Shown: positions 53,701-64,000 of the stretch, in pieces
Position numbering within the stretch: the stretch's first letter is position 1
Layout of the letters: each line of letters starts with the position of its first letter
Origin: Aldrovandia affinis
Taxonomy: Eukaryota; Chordata; Actinopteri; Notacanthiformes; Halosauridae
Reading direction: 5' to 3'
Length of the DNA stretch: 64,000 nt
Assembly (NCBI GenBank): GCA_029706075.1
Contig: JAINUG010000039.1
Coordinates: forward strand, 3,662,001-3,726,000
Program-made: the position numbers and the translations under genes
The notes under the pieces: model-generated
The model's database searches: none
Told to the model about the DNA's origin: nothing
The model's input: only the letters and a program-made list of their open reading frames with translations

Positions 53701-53934
53701 AAGCCATTGCCTGCCTACAGGAATGTTCGGCTTGTCGGGTACAAGACTGGAGCTAGGAGACGGTATGAAAGAGTATGTAAAACCTGCAGCGCAGGTACCT
53801 GTCTGATTGAATGTTTTATTACTGAACTATAAAATGTGTGCATGTGAAATGAGGAATAGACATGCATACGTAATGTGGCGTAAAAAAAAAGGCTTCAGAC
53901 TGTATTCATTTCTAATTTATATACAGTATTTGGA

Positions 53935-54444
53935 CAGGTAACTGCCAAAATAAGGGAAACACCAACATAAAGTGTCTTAAAAGGGTGTTGGGCCACCAAG
54001 AGCTGCCAAAACAGCTTCAGTGCGCCTTGGCATAGAAACTACAAGTGTCTGGAGCTCTTGGAGGAACGCAACACCATTCTTCCACAGGAAATTCCATCAT
54101 TTGGTGTTTTGTTAATGGTGGTGGAAAACCCTGTCTCCGGAAGTTTAGATATGGTGAGAGACCATGTCATATGGTTTACATTTTTTTCATGCACATCAAA
54201 CCATTCAGTGACCACTGGTGCCCTGTGGATGGGGGCGTTTTCATCTTGGAAGAGACCACTCCCATCAGGATAAAAATGCTTCACCATAGGATGAAGATGA
54301 TCACTCAGAATGGCTTTTTAATGTGTTTACCTTGTCCTCTAAGGGGTTGAATGGACCTAAACCAAGCCAGGAAAATGCACCCCGCACCATAACAGAGCTG
54401 CCAGAACCCTTAGTTAGTACTTCCTTTATTTTGGCAGTTACCTG
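53935..54444 (-). mobile_element. Tc1/mariner element, non-autonomous, about 510 bp
   Basis: The left end CAGGTAACTGCCAAAATAAG and right end TTATTTTGGCAGTTACCTG are inverted copies, almost perfect over 24 bp. The minus-strand frame at 54039-54287 reads MVKHFYPDGSGLFQDENAPI then HRAPVVTEWFDVHEKNVNHM, a Tc1 transposase segment around the second catalytic position. There QDEN replaces the usual QDDN, and the frame then leaves the family (SLTISKLPETG), which indicates an internal deletion. It cannot be autonomous. Confidence 0.88.
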
Positions 54445-56849
54445 TGTTTAAGATTACAAATGTATCAATGAGCCTTTGATGGTGCACGTTGTGTAAGAAT
54501 TACTGTCAACCTCTATGATAGGTATGAGGAACAAAGCACAATGTATATATGTATATATACTTTTATGAAAAAGTAAACATGTTCCTGCCATTTTTTAAAT
54601 ACTATCTACAGAACAGAAGGAAGTCTCATTTGCCAGTCATCTATAATTCCAAGATAATGTATGGTACTATAAAACGTGTAACATATGCATTTTGTAAACA
54701 AAACAAGGCCCTGTAAAACAACCCATATGTTCAATATTTTGGGCAAGAGAGAGGCGTGGGGATGAATTCAAAGATGGAAATTCATAATTCAGACGTTCCC
54801 CGATGCTGGTAACATAAAAATATCGTTTGCAATACTACTGTCTCATGCCTACAGTACACTTCTGACAAACGTAGCGCATTAATAACGAACGCGAACCAAA
54901 ATTAAACATTCCTGCAACACTGAACACATGTAGCAAACTTAACAGACTTGGGAAAGATTACTCTCACTCATTCGTTCATTTCAATGGCCACCACATAGAG
55001 TGATGCTGTGTAGGCCCATATATACACATCAAAAACAAAAATGTGAAAAAAAAGTCCAACTCCCTAAGGGTAAAGCACATTGTGAATAGCAAGACTGAAA
55101 ATGGGCACTCGACTTCAGTAGCCAAGACAGAAGATAAAAAAACAGGAAGGCTAATACACGTTGGTATTTTTACTATGTGGGGCCTAATCAATAGGTGCTT
55201 TTAAAGACTTACAGGAAGCTCCTCCCTTTGGCATGTTTTGAAGGGAAAAGTGTGGCAAGGCTAACCTCATGGGTCATGAGAGGAACCCAGACTAGACTGA
55301 ACCCAAACAGTCTGGCTGGATGTCAAGCAAAGGATGCTGGTTTAAATAGCCCGGCATTGAAATATTACACACTGAGATAAGGGAGATATGATGCAAGGGC
55401 TTGGGTGTTGAGAATATTAATGGCACCGCATACTGTTTCTCTACTTAAAAAGACAGCAACATATACCAGTTATTACATAACCTGTAACGATTGGTTTCAT
55501 TTGAGTATATTTCAATATGTTTTATTCAGGAATTCAATATAATGATATATTATTCCACTAAATATCTGTGCATTTTCGTATTTTAAATCAGGCACGCACT
55601 ACGTACGCACAATGGCTATCAATAGCAGCTTTTTGAATTGATTGATGTACATAGTAAAATTCAATGATATTACGAGATCTAACACATTTTACCTCGAAAT
55701 GTCTAAAGTTAATTAAACATTGATGAATGCTTAGAGTCAGCAGTGCCACGGCCCAGAAGAGGTTTCAGTGATGAGATGAGCCTACACATACAATCACACC
55801 CATATTTGGATAAAAGTAAAATCACAGATAAAAAAAATTAAAATAGTTGTTCCACAAATGCATTACATTTATTATGTATTTAGCTTTTTTGGTAACTGTT
55901 TTTATTTTATTTTCCTGAAACGGATCGGATAAATCAAGAGGCTTCAATCCTATTCAAGACTTCGATACAGGAAACGAAACAGACCACAATAGCTCCAGGG
56001 TTCTAATCGGGAGAGAAAATGTTACGAATGTAGACTTCCTCCTTTTATAGCTTTGCAAACATGATGGAAAGAAAATAGTGATTAACTTTCCTTGAACCTT
56101 ATTTCCGTTGCTTGGTTCATGTTGACCCATAAGACCGAGCAGGAACCTAGCATCCGATCCAATACGGCTGACATTGACATTGAAACAATACAAGTCGAAC
56201 TTATAAATTTTCAATGCAACAATGAATTTAGGACAAAACAGTCCATTTGCATTAACTATTATTAATTTTCAGCTTTTTTATTTATGCATTTATGCTATTT
56301 TCTTCCCTTTTTTCAAACATAGAATCTACCTTAAATTAAACTTTTAGTGTTGTGTGTTCCTCATACAGGAGTCACATTTTCATCACCAGATTTAGGAAAT
56401 TAAGAATGCAGAATTACAATAATCTCCCAAGTGTCCATTCATCCATATGCAGGTTGTGCAATTCACAACAAAGTAATCCTGAATTCTACTCTAGGTCATT
56501 GATTTGGTATTTAGAAAAATAATGCTAAATTGAATTGCCCCCATAAGCAAGTCTAATCTAAGCTACACCGTGGATTTTATGGTGCATACATCATGAAACC
56601 CAAACCCACACGACAAGACAGTATCATACATCACGCACACCGTGTCCTCCTTCCGTACAGTATTTGACACAATTCCATACTGGAGTCCAGGAAGATGCTC
56701 TGCAAAGATCCCTTTTATTACCATTTTCCATTTTTATCATACTACAACCCTGTATTGATTTATTGTCCCGAGTGTAAACAAATAACAGGACTCCAATAAT
56801 AATCCAACATTATTTCCATTTCTATAAAAATATATCAGAAAGCACAAGG

Positions 56850-57060
56850 CTTTCTAAAGAGAGGCCTTCACAGTGAGCCGCAAGTCAGGCCTTATAAAAT
56901 ATTAACCTGTCATTGCCCTTTTTAAACATACCACCTGTTCCTTCCCTTTATCTCTCTGGAGCAGGGAGTAAATAGATTAACTTTTGTCTCACTGAATAAC
57001 ATTTTCACTGCGGGATTCTCCTGTTTATTTTTCATTTATTTTATGGTGATAGCCGTGCAT
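56850..57060. promoter_or_regulatory. candidate conserved intronic element
   Basis: Unique block around TCTAAAGAGAGGCCTTCACA and TATTAACCTGTCATTGCCC, without repeat signatures. Inference only. Confidence 0.2.
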
Positions 57061-57889
57061 GCCTCATTGATTTGTTTACTGAGGTGGTGACCGGCAGTCA
57101 AATCAAGGTCTTATTGGCATCACAAAGAAAGCAGACTCCTTACTAAACATTAAGACGTAGCCAAGGAACCATTTTAATACATGGAGGAAGACCAGTTCCA
57201 TTTGAGCGCTCACCTTTACAGAGGGTCAGTCTGTATAGGTACTCACCACAAGCGCAGGTCGGGCCTGAAAGGTTCGACCTTGGAGGTTCTGGCCTGGGTT
57301 GTGCCCTTGCTGGGTTGCGTCGTGATTATACTGCCAATCAACCAGTACACTAGTATCTGACTGTTTGCATTGCACATTTGACCAATCAGAAAGTAGTGCA
57401 GGACTCATCCTCTCCTTATATCAAACATCCTTTTTCATTGCCTTGACTGCTGGTTAAGTATCTTTGCTGGCTACACCATGAACAAAAAGTGCAGGGATTT
57501 ATCTTGCTAGCTTGTTCTCGAGAAGAAGCCAGCTTGCTTGCTATACAAAAATTGGCCTAAAATTGGGACTGGCCCTAAAAAGTGGATTAAAAAATGTCCA
57601 AAAAACCATGACTAGAACTGGACTCATACGTAGGTCACATGCTTACACTTTTCCAGGTACGAGAAGAGTACGAGTCTAGATAGCCCATAGTTCAGACTGC
57701 TTTTTGGGCCTATGACTCAATATTGGTATTGCAGACCACTCTGGAGGTGTGGTTTCCAGTGTGGTCAATACATACGTATGCCATTGACTCTCTTCAATAA
57801 TAAATTAGAAGTTCACTTTCTCACTTGATACTCCTTTTCCTTGTTCAACGTTCCTTTTCCTCGTTTGACATTCCTTTTCCTCAAATAAT

Positions 57890-58034
57890 ATATGCCATTT
57901 AGCAGACGCTTTTATCCAAAGCGACTTACAGTAGTGAATGTATAAATTTTCAGTATATGTGGCCCCAGTGGGGATTGAACCCACAACCTAAGCATTGCCA
58001 ACGCTGTGCTCTACCAACTGAGCCACAGAGAACC
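57890..58034 (-). mobile_element. tRNA-derived SINE, copy 3
   Basis: The minus strand reads GTGGCTCAGTTGGTAGAGCA, then B box GTGGGTTCAATCCCC and tail GTCGCTTTGGATAAAAGCGT with CTGCTAAATGGCATATA. This is the best preserved of the three copies and the most useful for a consensus. Confidence 0.88.
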
Positions 58035-58579
58035 ACACGAATGGAAAGGTAATCCACCGTTAAAACGCAGGGGTTCGGTTTTGAGTGGATGTGTTGGCAC
58101 ATGACAATGGCTCTCACCTTAAACAGCTAGAAATCATTATTGAAGCATGACAAAAGGAGAAAACTATCTATTCCCCAGAAGCCGATTTTTGCCTCAATGA
58201 AAACAAAATCTATCATAACACTGTTTTTCCCCTAATTATGACTTAGTACGTTATGATTATCCATTATAACATACATGCTTGTGTCCATGCCTGAGTGTAG
58301 TGACTCTGACTGGCTACTTGAAATAATCAGCTTTCCGTTCTGTGTAGAACTAACACTCCGCCTCTTGTTCATTAATGCCATGACTCACATCAACGTTTCA
58401 AATATGAAACACAAAGTGACCTTTGGCTTTGACTCTGCATACACACAATATCAATCTGCATAAACACAAACATGCCCATGCACTCACACACACACACACA
58501 AAAATTGAAAATAAAAGTATTATGAAATCAACACCCCTTTAGTTATCAAAATAAAAGCGCGTTTTATCTAATCGGGCAA

Positions 58580-58830
58580 GAAAATTCTTCAGCCTGATCT
58601 CTCATTTTCATGAACTGCAGTGCATATGAGACAAGTCATCAAAACAAGGCTTTAGAAACTTACTAGTCAGGGTGCCTTTGAGGATATTTAATTAAAATCT
58701 AATCCTGCATTCATTAGGGCTCACATAAATTAAGCTGTCATTCATAAGATTTATGGATTCCTATTTGCATATTGCATACAATTCATCAATTACTCAAGTA
58801 TGAAAGCGGCACAGTTCCCTGGGAGCCGTC
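58580..58830. promoter_or_regulatory. candidate conserved intronic element
   Basis: High-complexity AT-rich block with TTTAATTAAAATCTAATCC, CATTCATTAGGG, TTTGCATATTGCATAC and CATCAATTACTC: many homeodomain and octamer-like cores, no repeat ends. By look alone it is the best enhancer candidate in the window. Confidence 0.3.
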
Positions 58831-60599
58831 TGCTACCCTGTCAACACTCGAAACGAGGGAAAGTGCACGACTGTCAGGCATTCAAACAAACTTTTCTCAC
58901 AAAGTCCTCCTCTAGATTAATCTACATTTATAACCAACCCTGACAACGCCACGGACAGTCCATCTACAGTTTCAATTATCTACCCTGTCCACGCGCTGGA
59001 CTCTTAACGGTAAACGAATATGAAATGGTACCACAGTCTTCCCCGAGCGTTACCGTATCCTCGGCGCACGCTCGTTATTAAATAATCTGCATCTGGACCT
59101 GCATTTATGTGTCCACTTGGCATTTTGACAGACGGGTGCCGGAGGAGTTATTGGAAACGCTACTACGAGAAACACAATACGGCGCGGGCGAGCGGTTGGA
59201 ACAGCCCGAGCGTGAACGTCTCTTACAGAAGAGGTCAAAAATGAGATTGCTCGTCATTAATATTCATGCGTAGTACATGACCTCGCAATTAGAATCACCG
59301 GTGATCATGGACTTTTAGTGTCAACCGTTTTTTTTCGTTTTGTTTTTTTCAGCTGGAAGAGACTCGGGCCTCTGTGCAGTCGAACTCCCCCTGACTTTAG
59401 CCTTAACTTGGTGTGATGGATTTAATTGAGTTCATTTTTCTGTTGGTATGTTATGTTATTTATGCTGTTTAATGCAATTTTTAGTTAACATCGCAGGCTG
59501 CCAGACTGATGTTGTGTAAGGAAAATAAATAAATAAACACTGATTTACATATGTTATTCAACGGTAAAGGGCAAACCCAGATTGCTGATAATCCAGCGCT
59601 TTCTGCAACGTACTCAATAAAAATGTCTACTTTATTTTCAGTGCACACACATCAGATAAAGGTAAATATGTTCTTATGCAATCATTAATTACTGATTAAT
59701 CCCTAACTCTGGCACAGGAACCTAGCAGCTTTAATCAATGATAATACTGAAGACCATTTAATCACTTCCCCATTGTAAGCACTTTAAACAACACAATAAA
59801 TGCGACCCCTTTTATGAAATTGTTGTTGAAAGTCATTGCGATGATAGATATTTATTGTGCTTTCAGCTATAACACTAGGAGGGAAATAAGCATAGAAGTA
59901 TCACCAGGTGACCAATATTCTGGCAGAAATGCAATACCTGCAATACATTAAACAATTAATCGACTATGACTATGAACTATTTGGACTATGATGCAGTGTG
60001 ATAATTCCATTATTACAAAGGACGACTCAAATACCTATAAGATAAAATGCAAGGCTGTCAACTATTATCTTCCAAGCCAAACATCTTAATGTAACTGCAT
60101 TACACAACACAAAGACTTTCCATTATTAACATAATCTATTTCGCACGTTTCTCCTTGCACGTCTACACAGCCTGGGATACCATATAAAAGTCTGCAATTA
60201 AATCAGGAAGATTAGATTACTTTTAAAGTCCAATTAAATAGGGCAATTATCGATGCAATTGTTGTGATCTTGTGGTATAAGACATGATGGGAGAAAGCCA
60301 AGGAAATGTATTCCTGTCTGAGACAAACACACTTTAAGAATGAGTTAAACAGGAAATCCTTAATTATTAACATCAATTGGACCGTGAATCCAAATCCTGT
60401 GTGAAACATTAAACAGAAATAATCTCCTCTTTATGTTTTAAAAGATATATATTTATTCATATTTAATGAAATGTTATCAATCCAGAGAGCTGCACGTGAT
60501 TCATAGTGGGAAAGGAAGAGAGATGTTTACATAACATGACAGAGATCTCTGTGTGGAAAGAGGTTACGCCAATGCCCCATTTCTTTTTTCCCATGTTCA

Positions 60600-60960
60600 A
60601 AGTCAGAAATAATGGAGCCTATTCCCCAGAGCCCCTTCGCTGAGAGAACTGTTTGCATATTTAGATATTGTTTATGCAGCTCGACTCATCTGCTCTAGAT
60701 CACTTTAACGCGGCCCTGATAAATTCTGCCAGCTGCGCTTTAAATGCTGCTTAAAATAACACCGTCGGAGCGGGGGTTTTATTCCAAAACAACAGCGCCG
60801 GGAGACCGCGAGCCTTCCTCGCAGACGAACATTTGTACGCGGTAAAGAGGAATCAGAGACCAGCTCCTCAGCAGAATCGGCCCCGCGTTTATCTCCTCTG
60901 ATCCTTCCGGAGTTATCGCCCGACTACGTGCGGAGGGGAGCGCATAAAACAAGAACACAA
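60600..60960. promoter_or_regulatory. candidate conserved intronic element, CpG-rich
   Basis: Repeat-free, with CpGs clustered at 60700-60960 and motifs such as TTTGCATATTTAGATATTG and TAAATGCTGCTTAAAATAAC. It could be a regulatory block or an alternative promoter; no coding exon is recognised. Confidence 0.25.
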
Positions 60961-61020
60961 TAAGGAGCCGCGGCGCTCTAGGGATTAGATGAAAGTAGCG
61001 CCTTAAAGTTTACACACGTT

Positions 61021-61052
61021 TTTTTCCCCCTCCCCTCCCCTCCCCTCCCCTC
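61021..61052. repeat. poly-T and (CCCCT)n tract
   Basis: T run followed by five or so CCCCT units: a short pyrimidine tract with G-quadruplex potential on the opposite (minus) strand. Confidence 0.9.
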
Positions 61053-63296
61053 CCGATACGGCGTCCGCGCGCCAAACGCATTGAGATTCCAGATGGATGC
61101 TGCGGCGTTTAAACCTGGCAAACAGCAATTACTTCAGACAAACTTCGTCCGGTCGGTGACCAAAGTGAGGCTCTGCTCTGCGCCAAGCCAATTACAGCTT
61201 CATCCACAGTTGCAGGTTCCATTTAATGGGCTCATAAGAGATGTACTCCCTTTAAGACAGTAATGAAAGGTCGTCGTTCCACTCAGCAGAACCAAGTGAA
61301 GCTGGCAGGGTCCGAATGATTAATTGAACGCATCACAGATTCTATTAATGTGTCACACTATTATACTGTGGTATATATTTAAATTTTTGATACTTTTTTA
61401 TTTAAAAAAAAAATGTTTTGCAACATCCCGAATGCTAAACCAAAATGTATCTTCTCATAACTCGTGGGCACAAGGAGAACTGACAGCAAGATGAATATCA
61501 CAACAGACAGCTTCAATATGGCACAATTTTGCCAGATCAATATCTCAGTGCAATAGCCAGGGGGGCCGAGGGGGGGGGAACTGATATTAGTCTACACGTT
61601 GTATTACAGATGAAGTGCCTTTCGTCTCTCTGCTCTCCTGCTGAACCCGGCCAATATTTCATAGATGTCTGAAACGGATTACACACCCCGACATGCCCTG
61701 AAAACGAATCATAGCAGGAGCATCTGTTTAAAATGACCACTGTGCGCAGAGCCTAAAAACTACTTGTACGGCACGATTACGAGCTTGATAATCTGTGGCA
61801 AAGAGAGTGTATGCACGGTATTCCACGCAATTCGATTTGACAATTTGACGTCCCAATCCATTGAAAGGACCAGGAGAAAGAGAAAGAGAAAGTTAGCGAA
61901 CAGATTGTTCACAAAACAGCTATGGAAGATTTCAGCCGTTATCTGAGCTACCATTGCAACCCAGAGACAAAGAGACTATTTAAATTTTTAATCAGATTTG
62001 CTTGGGCTCTCTCCTACAGTGAAGTGATTAATTTAGAAGGTTAGTACAGAATTTTGAATTATATGTAAATGTTAAGAACACCATTCAAGATAATGCCTTT
62101 TATTGCACAATGCACACACAGAATGGAAACTTTTTAAACATTTAGTTTTTTACAAAAGAGAGAAAATGAGTTTCTTTTGGTGCTGGAAGTGCCTCCAAAA
62201 GGGATGAGCTTAGTTTTTAATAGAATGAAGGGTGTCATGGTGTTGGGTGACTTTGATGCACACACATCAGCCAGAATTCAAAACAAGATTTGTACTGACC
62301 TTTGATTCACAAGATTCAAACACTCAGTTCGGTGAGTTCAGCACTAACAAAAATTAACTCGCCAAATTGTTTTGTTTTTTCTCTCGTGATGACAGAACAA
62401 AAAAACAAATGCTTGCATTTTTGACCAGGACAAATGTTGAGTAAATCCAGGCCCAACTTCCTGATACCCGTGCTGTCCGTGAAAGTCACAACACGATGGC
62501 TTCGCATTTCCAATGATGATACCTACATTCTTTTTTCAAGAAATACCGCCACGCTGAAACACTTTTAACAGCTTGTTTTGCTTTTTACAATCCGTTCAGG
62601 AACAATCACCATGTGTGAGATGTGAGTAATCGGTTACTGGGCCGGTCACTCAGTTGATCTGTTCCCCGTCTCCTTGTGACAAATGTCTGCAGTTAGATAA
62701 TTAATAACATCTCAGGTGAAAGTCCCAACTGCTTTCCCTCTGCAGGCCTGTTCCCACATTCCACCCTTTGTCCCTCTTATTAACCCCCCCCCCCTCCCCT
62801 ATTCAGTGCCCCTTTAAGTGAAATATTTGGCCCCTCATATACCAAAATTAAAACTGTGGCTCCTTGACTGAATCTAATTATCGCCGCTCTGGAAAAACCT
62901 CCACTTTGTCTGCACTTTTTTCTTTCACTGCAGAGCTGCCCGCCCCCACTCAGAGAGTATTTGGCCAGCTCACCGATGCTTCACTCCGGTGTGGCCCTGT
63001 TCAGAGTCTCACCTTGGTCTGCCCTCATCATTGGCTCGCTCAAGCACTAAGCGAAGAGAAAGGGAGTGTTTACTCATTTCCCAAGTACATTATCTCACTC
63101 ATTAATCACCAGACTGGAACCCCTGGACAAGCCAGGATCTGCTATGTTGCGTTCAATGGCCTGCATCTGAAGTTTGATTAGATTTTAAAATGGCCATTTT
63201 GATATTAGCCTAATAGAAGAACTGGAGCTGTGAAGCCACTGCCGGACAGAAAATGTTGAATAGACAAAATAGGCAAGAACTTTTTCGGTTTATATA

Positions 63297-63318
63297 TATA
63301 TACATACATACATACTGT

Positions 63319-63367
<49 letters not shown>
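63297..63367. repeat. (TACA)n and (CA)n compound array
   Basis: TATATATA, then TACA repeats, then (CA)n to 63366. Confidence 0.96.
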
Positions 63368-63369
<2 letters not shown>

Positions 63370-63414
63370 GTGGGTATAAAACAACAACCTCCAAGAAGGA
63401 AAATAAATAAACAT

Positions 63415-64000
63415 ACAGTGGGTATAATAATTATTCACTATACATTTTATTTTCTTGCTTCATGGAATCAATCAAATGAAAACAACAACTCTAAAGCTTT
63501 TTCTTAATTGATTACAAATTAAAAAAAGGACAAAAAATGATTGCATAAGTATTCAACCCCTTATTATTATTGTTATTATACACATTTTGGTGCAATTGCA
63601 GCTGTGAGTCTATTTGAGTAAGTCTCCACCAGCTTTGCACATCTGGACACTGTGATTTTCACCCATTCTCCTTTACAAACGTGCTCAAGCTCCATCAGGT
63701 TGGATGGGGACTGGTGGTGAACAGCAATTTTCTCATCTTTCCACAGATTCCCAATGGGATTGAGGCCTGGGCTTTGACTGGGCCACTCCAGGACATTGAT
63801 TCTTTTGTTTTTAAACCACTCCAATGTGGCTTTGGCTGTATGCTTTGGGTCATTGTCCTGCTGGAATATAAATCTTCTCCCAAGTCCCAGGTCTCTTGCA
63901 GACTGCAGCAGGTTTTCCTCCAAGATTTATCTATATCTTACTCCATCAATTTTCCCCAAATTTTCCAGTCCCTGAAGCAGAGAAGCATCCCCATAGCATT
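63415..64000 (-). mobile_element. Tc1/mariner element, 3' part, cut by the window edge
   Basis: It starts at CAGTGGGTATAATAATTATT. The minus-strand frame at 63576-63923 reads [20 protein letters not shown], then [20 protein letters not shown] and [20 protein letters not shown]: the C-terminal half of a Tc1-type transposase. The second catalytic Asp (QQDND) is present, but the third position is Gly (NPIGNLW) where active relatives have Glu (NPIEHLW or similar), so the enzyme would be inactive. Left of the (TACA)n array a second CAGTGGGTATAA at 63368 may mark a nested or duplicated end. Confidence 0.9.

Larger units (their letters stand above)
52796..64000 (-). other. dach1 intron 5' of w1 (runs off the right edge)
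   Basis: The acceptor TTTCACAG is at 52796. I looked on the minus strand for the exon encoding the end of Dachbox-N (motifs like LISRKDFE, LYNDCTNA) and did not find it. The intron contains a polypurine tract, a Tc1 derivative at 53935, a SINE at 57890, a CA/TACA array at 63297 and a Tc1 at 63415. Unique-looking blocks at 53390-53700, 56850-57060, 58580-58830 and 60600-60960 may be regulatory. Confidence 0.85.

Noticed and set aside
62864..63181. 105-residue plus-strand open frame
   Set aside because: No recognisable family or repeated copy; chance frame in intron.

Overview
The window is vertebrate genomic DNA, almost certainly from a ray-finned fish. The evidence is spliced exons of a vertebrate gene, introns full of long (CA)n and (GA)n arrays, tRNA-derived SINEs ending in the L2/UnaL2-type 3' hairpin (GGATA loop), and several Tc1/mariner and hAT remnants. 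The SINE set, including the element with a (CATC)n tail, would suit an eel-like or other early-branching teleost, but that placement is weak.

The only cellular gene I can support is a dachshund-family transcription cofactor on the minus strand, best matched to DACH1. Nine consecutive coding exons, here called w1 to w9 in transcription order, lie at 52680-52795, 45089-45241, 29216-29388, 28109-28244, 27574-27708, 14329-14474, 13492-13639, 12720-12863 and 11302-11370. All have AG/GT borders on the minus strand and all codon phases join. Together they encode about 406 residues: the linker after the N-terminal Dachbox, an alanine-rich stretch, the middle Ser/Pro-rich region, and the C-terminal Dachbox/coiled coil. 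The first exons (Dachbox-N) lie beyond position 64000. The last short exon (expected to end near LKTTVMY) was not found and probably lies left of position 1.

Layout: 1-11301 is intron 3' of w9, with SINEs, CA arrays and a triplicated foldback repeat. 11302-14474 is a compact cluster of four exons (w6-w9) whose two short introns each carry a SINE. 14475-27573 is a large intron with Tc1 and hAT remnants. 27574-29388 is a second cluster (w3-w5). 29389-45088 is a large intron with Tc1, hAT, MITE and SINE insertions. 45089-52795 holds w1 and w2, both set in very long CT tracts on the sense strand. 52796-64000 is upstream intron with a Tc1 derivative, a SINE, and a Tc1 element running off the right edge.

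No new multi-gene system is visible. The points most worth a second look are the CT-tract context of w1 and w2, the minisatellite beside the w2 splice donor, the uniform strand orientation of all long microsatellites relative to dach1, the diverged end of the Dachbox-C coiled coil in w8, and unique intron blocks that may be conserved enhancers.
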